5,791 nt of DNA. Source: an uncultured Chlorobiaceae bacterium (GTDB lineage: Bacteria; Bacteroidota; Chlorobiia; Chlorobiales; Chlorobiaceae). This document shows, piece by piece, positions 5,352 to 5,791 of the stretch; position 1 is the stretch's first letter, and every line of letters starts with the position of its first letter. The DNA is taken from contig CAIXCO010000301.1 of the NCBI GenBank assembly GCA_903917955.1, positions 1-5,791 on the forward strand, written 5' to 3'. The position numbers and the translations under genes are program-made. Below the pieces are notes generated by a model. The model searched no databases, had not been told where the DNA came from, and worked only from the letters and a program-made list of their open reading frames with translations.

Positions 5352-5791
5352 GCGCCGAAACACTCCACATCAGCGAGATTTTTCACTCCATCCAGGGAGA
5401 ATCCTCTTTTGCGGGCTGGCCCTGCGCCTTCATACGGCTTGCGGGGTGCGGACACGGCTGCATTGGATGCGACAGCGCTTATGCAGAACGTGACGGAGTC
5501 GCACTTAAAGTAGAGAAGATCATTCAAAGAACACTCGCATTCCAGGCCCCCTTTATTGAGGTCACCGGAGGAGAACCGTTGTTGCAGCCTGCAGTGCACA
5601 GCCTCATGCGGCAACTCTGCGATCTTGACCAGAAGGTTCTGCTTGAAACCGGCGGCTTTCTCTCTGTTGCCGGAGTTGACCGGCGGGTGCATAAAATCAT
5701 CGACCTTAAACCGCCCTCATCAGGCGTCTCTGATCAGAACAATCCTGAAAACATTGAGCTTGCGCTTGCAGCAGAGCCCCTCCATCGCCAG
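5348..5791 (+). CDS. queE: 7-carboxy-7-deazaguanine synthase QueE (3' end off window)
   Basis: QueE is a radical SAM enzyme that turns 6-carboxytetrahydropterin into 7-carboxy-7-deazaguanine, a step toward queuosine in tRNA. The first 148 residues are present. FHSIQGES (12-19) is the usual family opening. The cluster motif is C34-GHG-C38-IG-C41 (CxxxCxxC), followed by DSAYA. SAM-binding TGGEP is at 73-77, ETGG at 100-103 and DLKPPSSG at 119-126, all in the expected order. The CD(T)xYA motif has Ser43 where most QueE proteins have Thr; that side chain helps bind Mg in characterised QueE, so the change is conservative. The ATG overlaps the purN stop as ATGA, so the two are translationally coupled. 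The gene continues past the right edge with roughly a quarter to a third missing; no break is seen within the window. Confidence 0.95.
   Translation, partial: MSAETLHISEIFHSIQGESSFAGWPCAFIRLAGCGHGCIGCDSAYAERDGVALKVEKIIQRTLAFQAPFIEVTGGEPLLQPAVHSLMRQLCDLDQKVLLETGGFLSVAGVDRRVHKIIDLKPPSSGVSDQNNPENIELALAAEPLHRQ

Noticed and set aside
5306..5692. 128-codon minus-strand frame opposite purN-queE
   Set aside because: It is antisense to the radical SAM motifs of queE, which are certain.

Overview
The window looks like a chromosomal segment of a green sulfur bacterium (Chlorobi) or a close Bacteroidota/Chlorobi relative. The main clue is PurN, which carries the GG-x-GMYG loop after NIHPALLPK that I associate with that superphylum instead of the proteobacterial form. 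The phylum call is inference from motif style; no taxonomic marker such as rRNA is present.

Layout, left to right: the last 71 codons of an unrecognised plus-strand gene run into, and overlap by 11 bp, the convergent full-length purH (minus strand). A 275-bp gap follows, holding a bulged hairpin and a tiny plus-strand ORF with a perfect Shine-Dalgarno sequence. Next is a block of four minus-strand genes, listed in transcription order from the right: a 75-residue four-cysteine zinc-ribbon protein, an exported YiiX/YebB-like (C92, permuted papain fold) cysteine hydrolase, a small DUF4878-like lipoprotein, and an alpha/beta hydrolase with an intact Ser-Asp-His triad. The last three are tightly spaced and probably co-transcribed. 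To the right, an intergenic region carries a good sigma70-type promoter reading rightward into purN, with a short leader ORF whose stop overlaps the purN start (TAATG). purN overlaps queE (ATGA), which runs off the right edge.

The two folate-dependent formyl transfer steps of purine synthesis, PurN (GAR transformylase) and PurH (AICAR transformylase/IMP cyclohydrolase), thus flank a cassette with no obvious purine role. The middle of the cassette is strikingly AT-rich: bases 3661-3720 have 16 G/C of 60 by hand count, against 38 of 60 in purH at 1141-1200. I read the cassette as an accessory insertion aimed at the cell envelope or lipids (predicted exported amidase-type enzyme, lipoprotein and hydrolase). 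Its function is unknown.

The observations most worth following are the unusual gene trio, the leader ORF/A9 tract coupled to purN, and the orphan Shine-Dalgarno plus 12-codon ORF at the left edge of the cassette. No RNA genes, IS elements, CRISPR arrays or integrase genes were seen.
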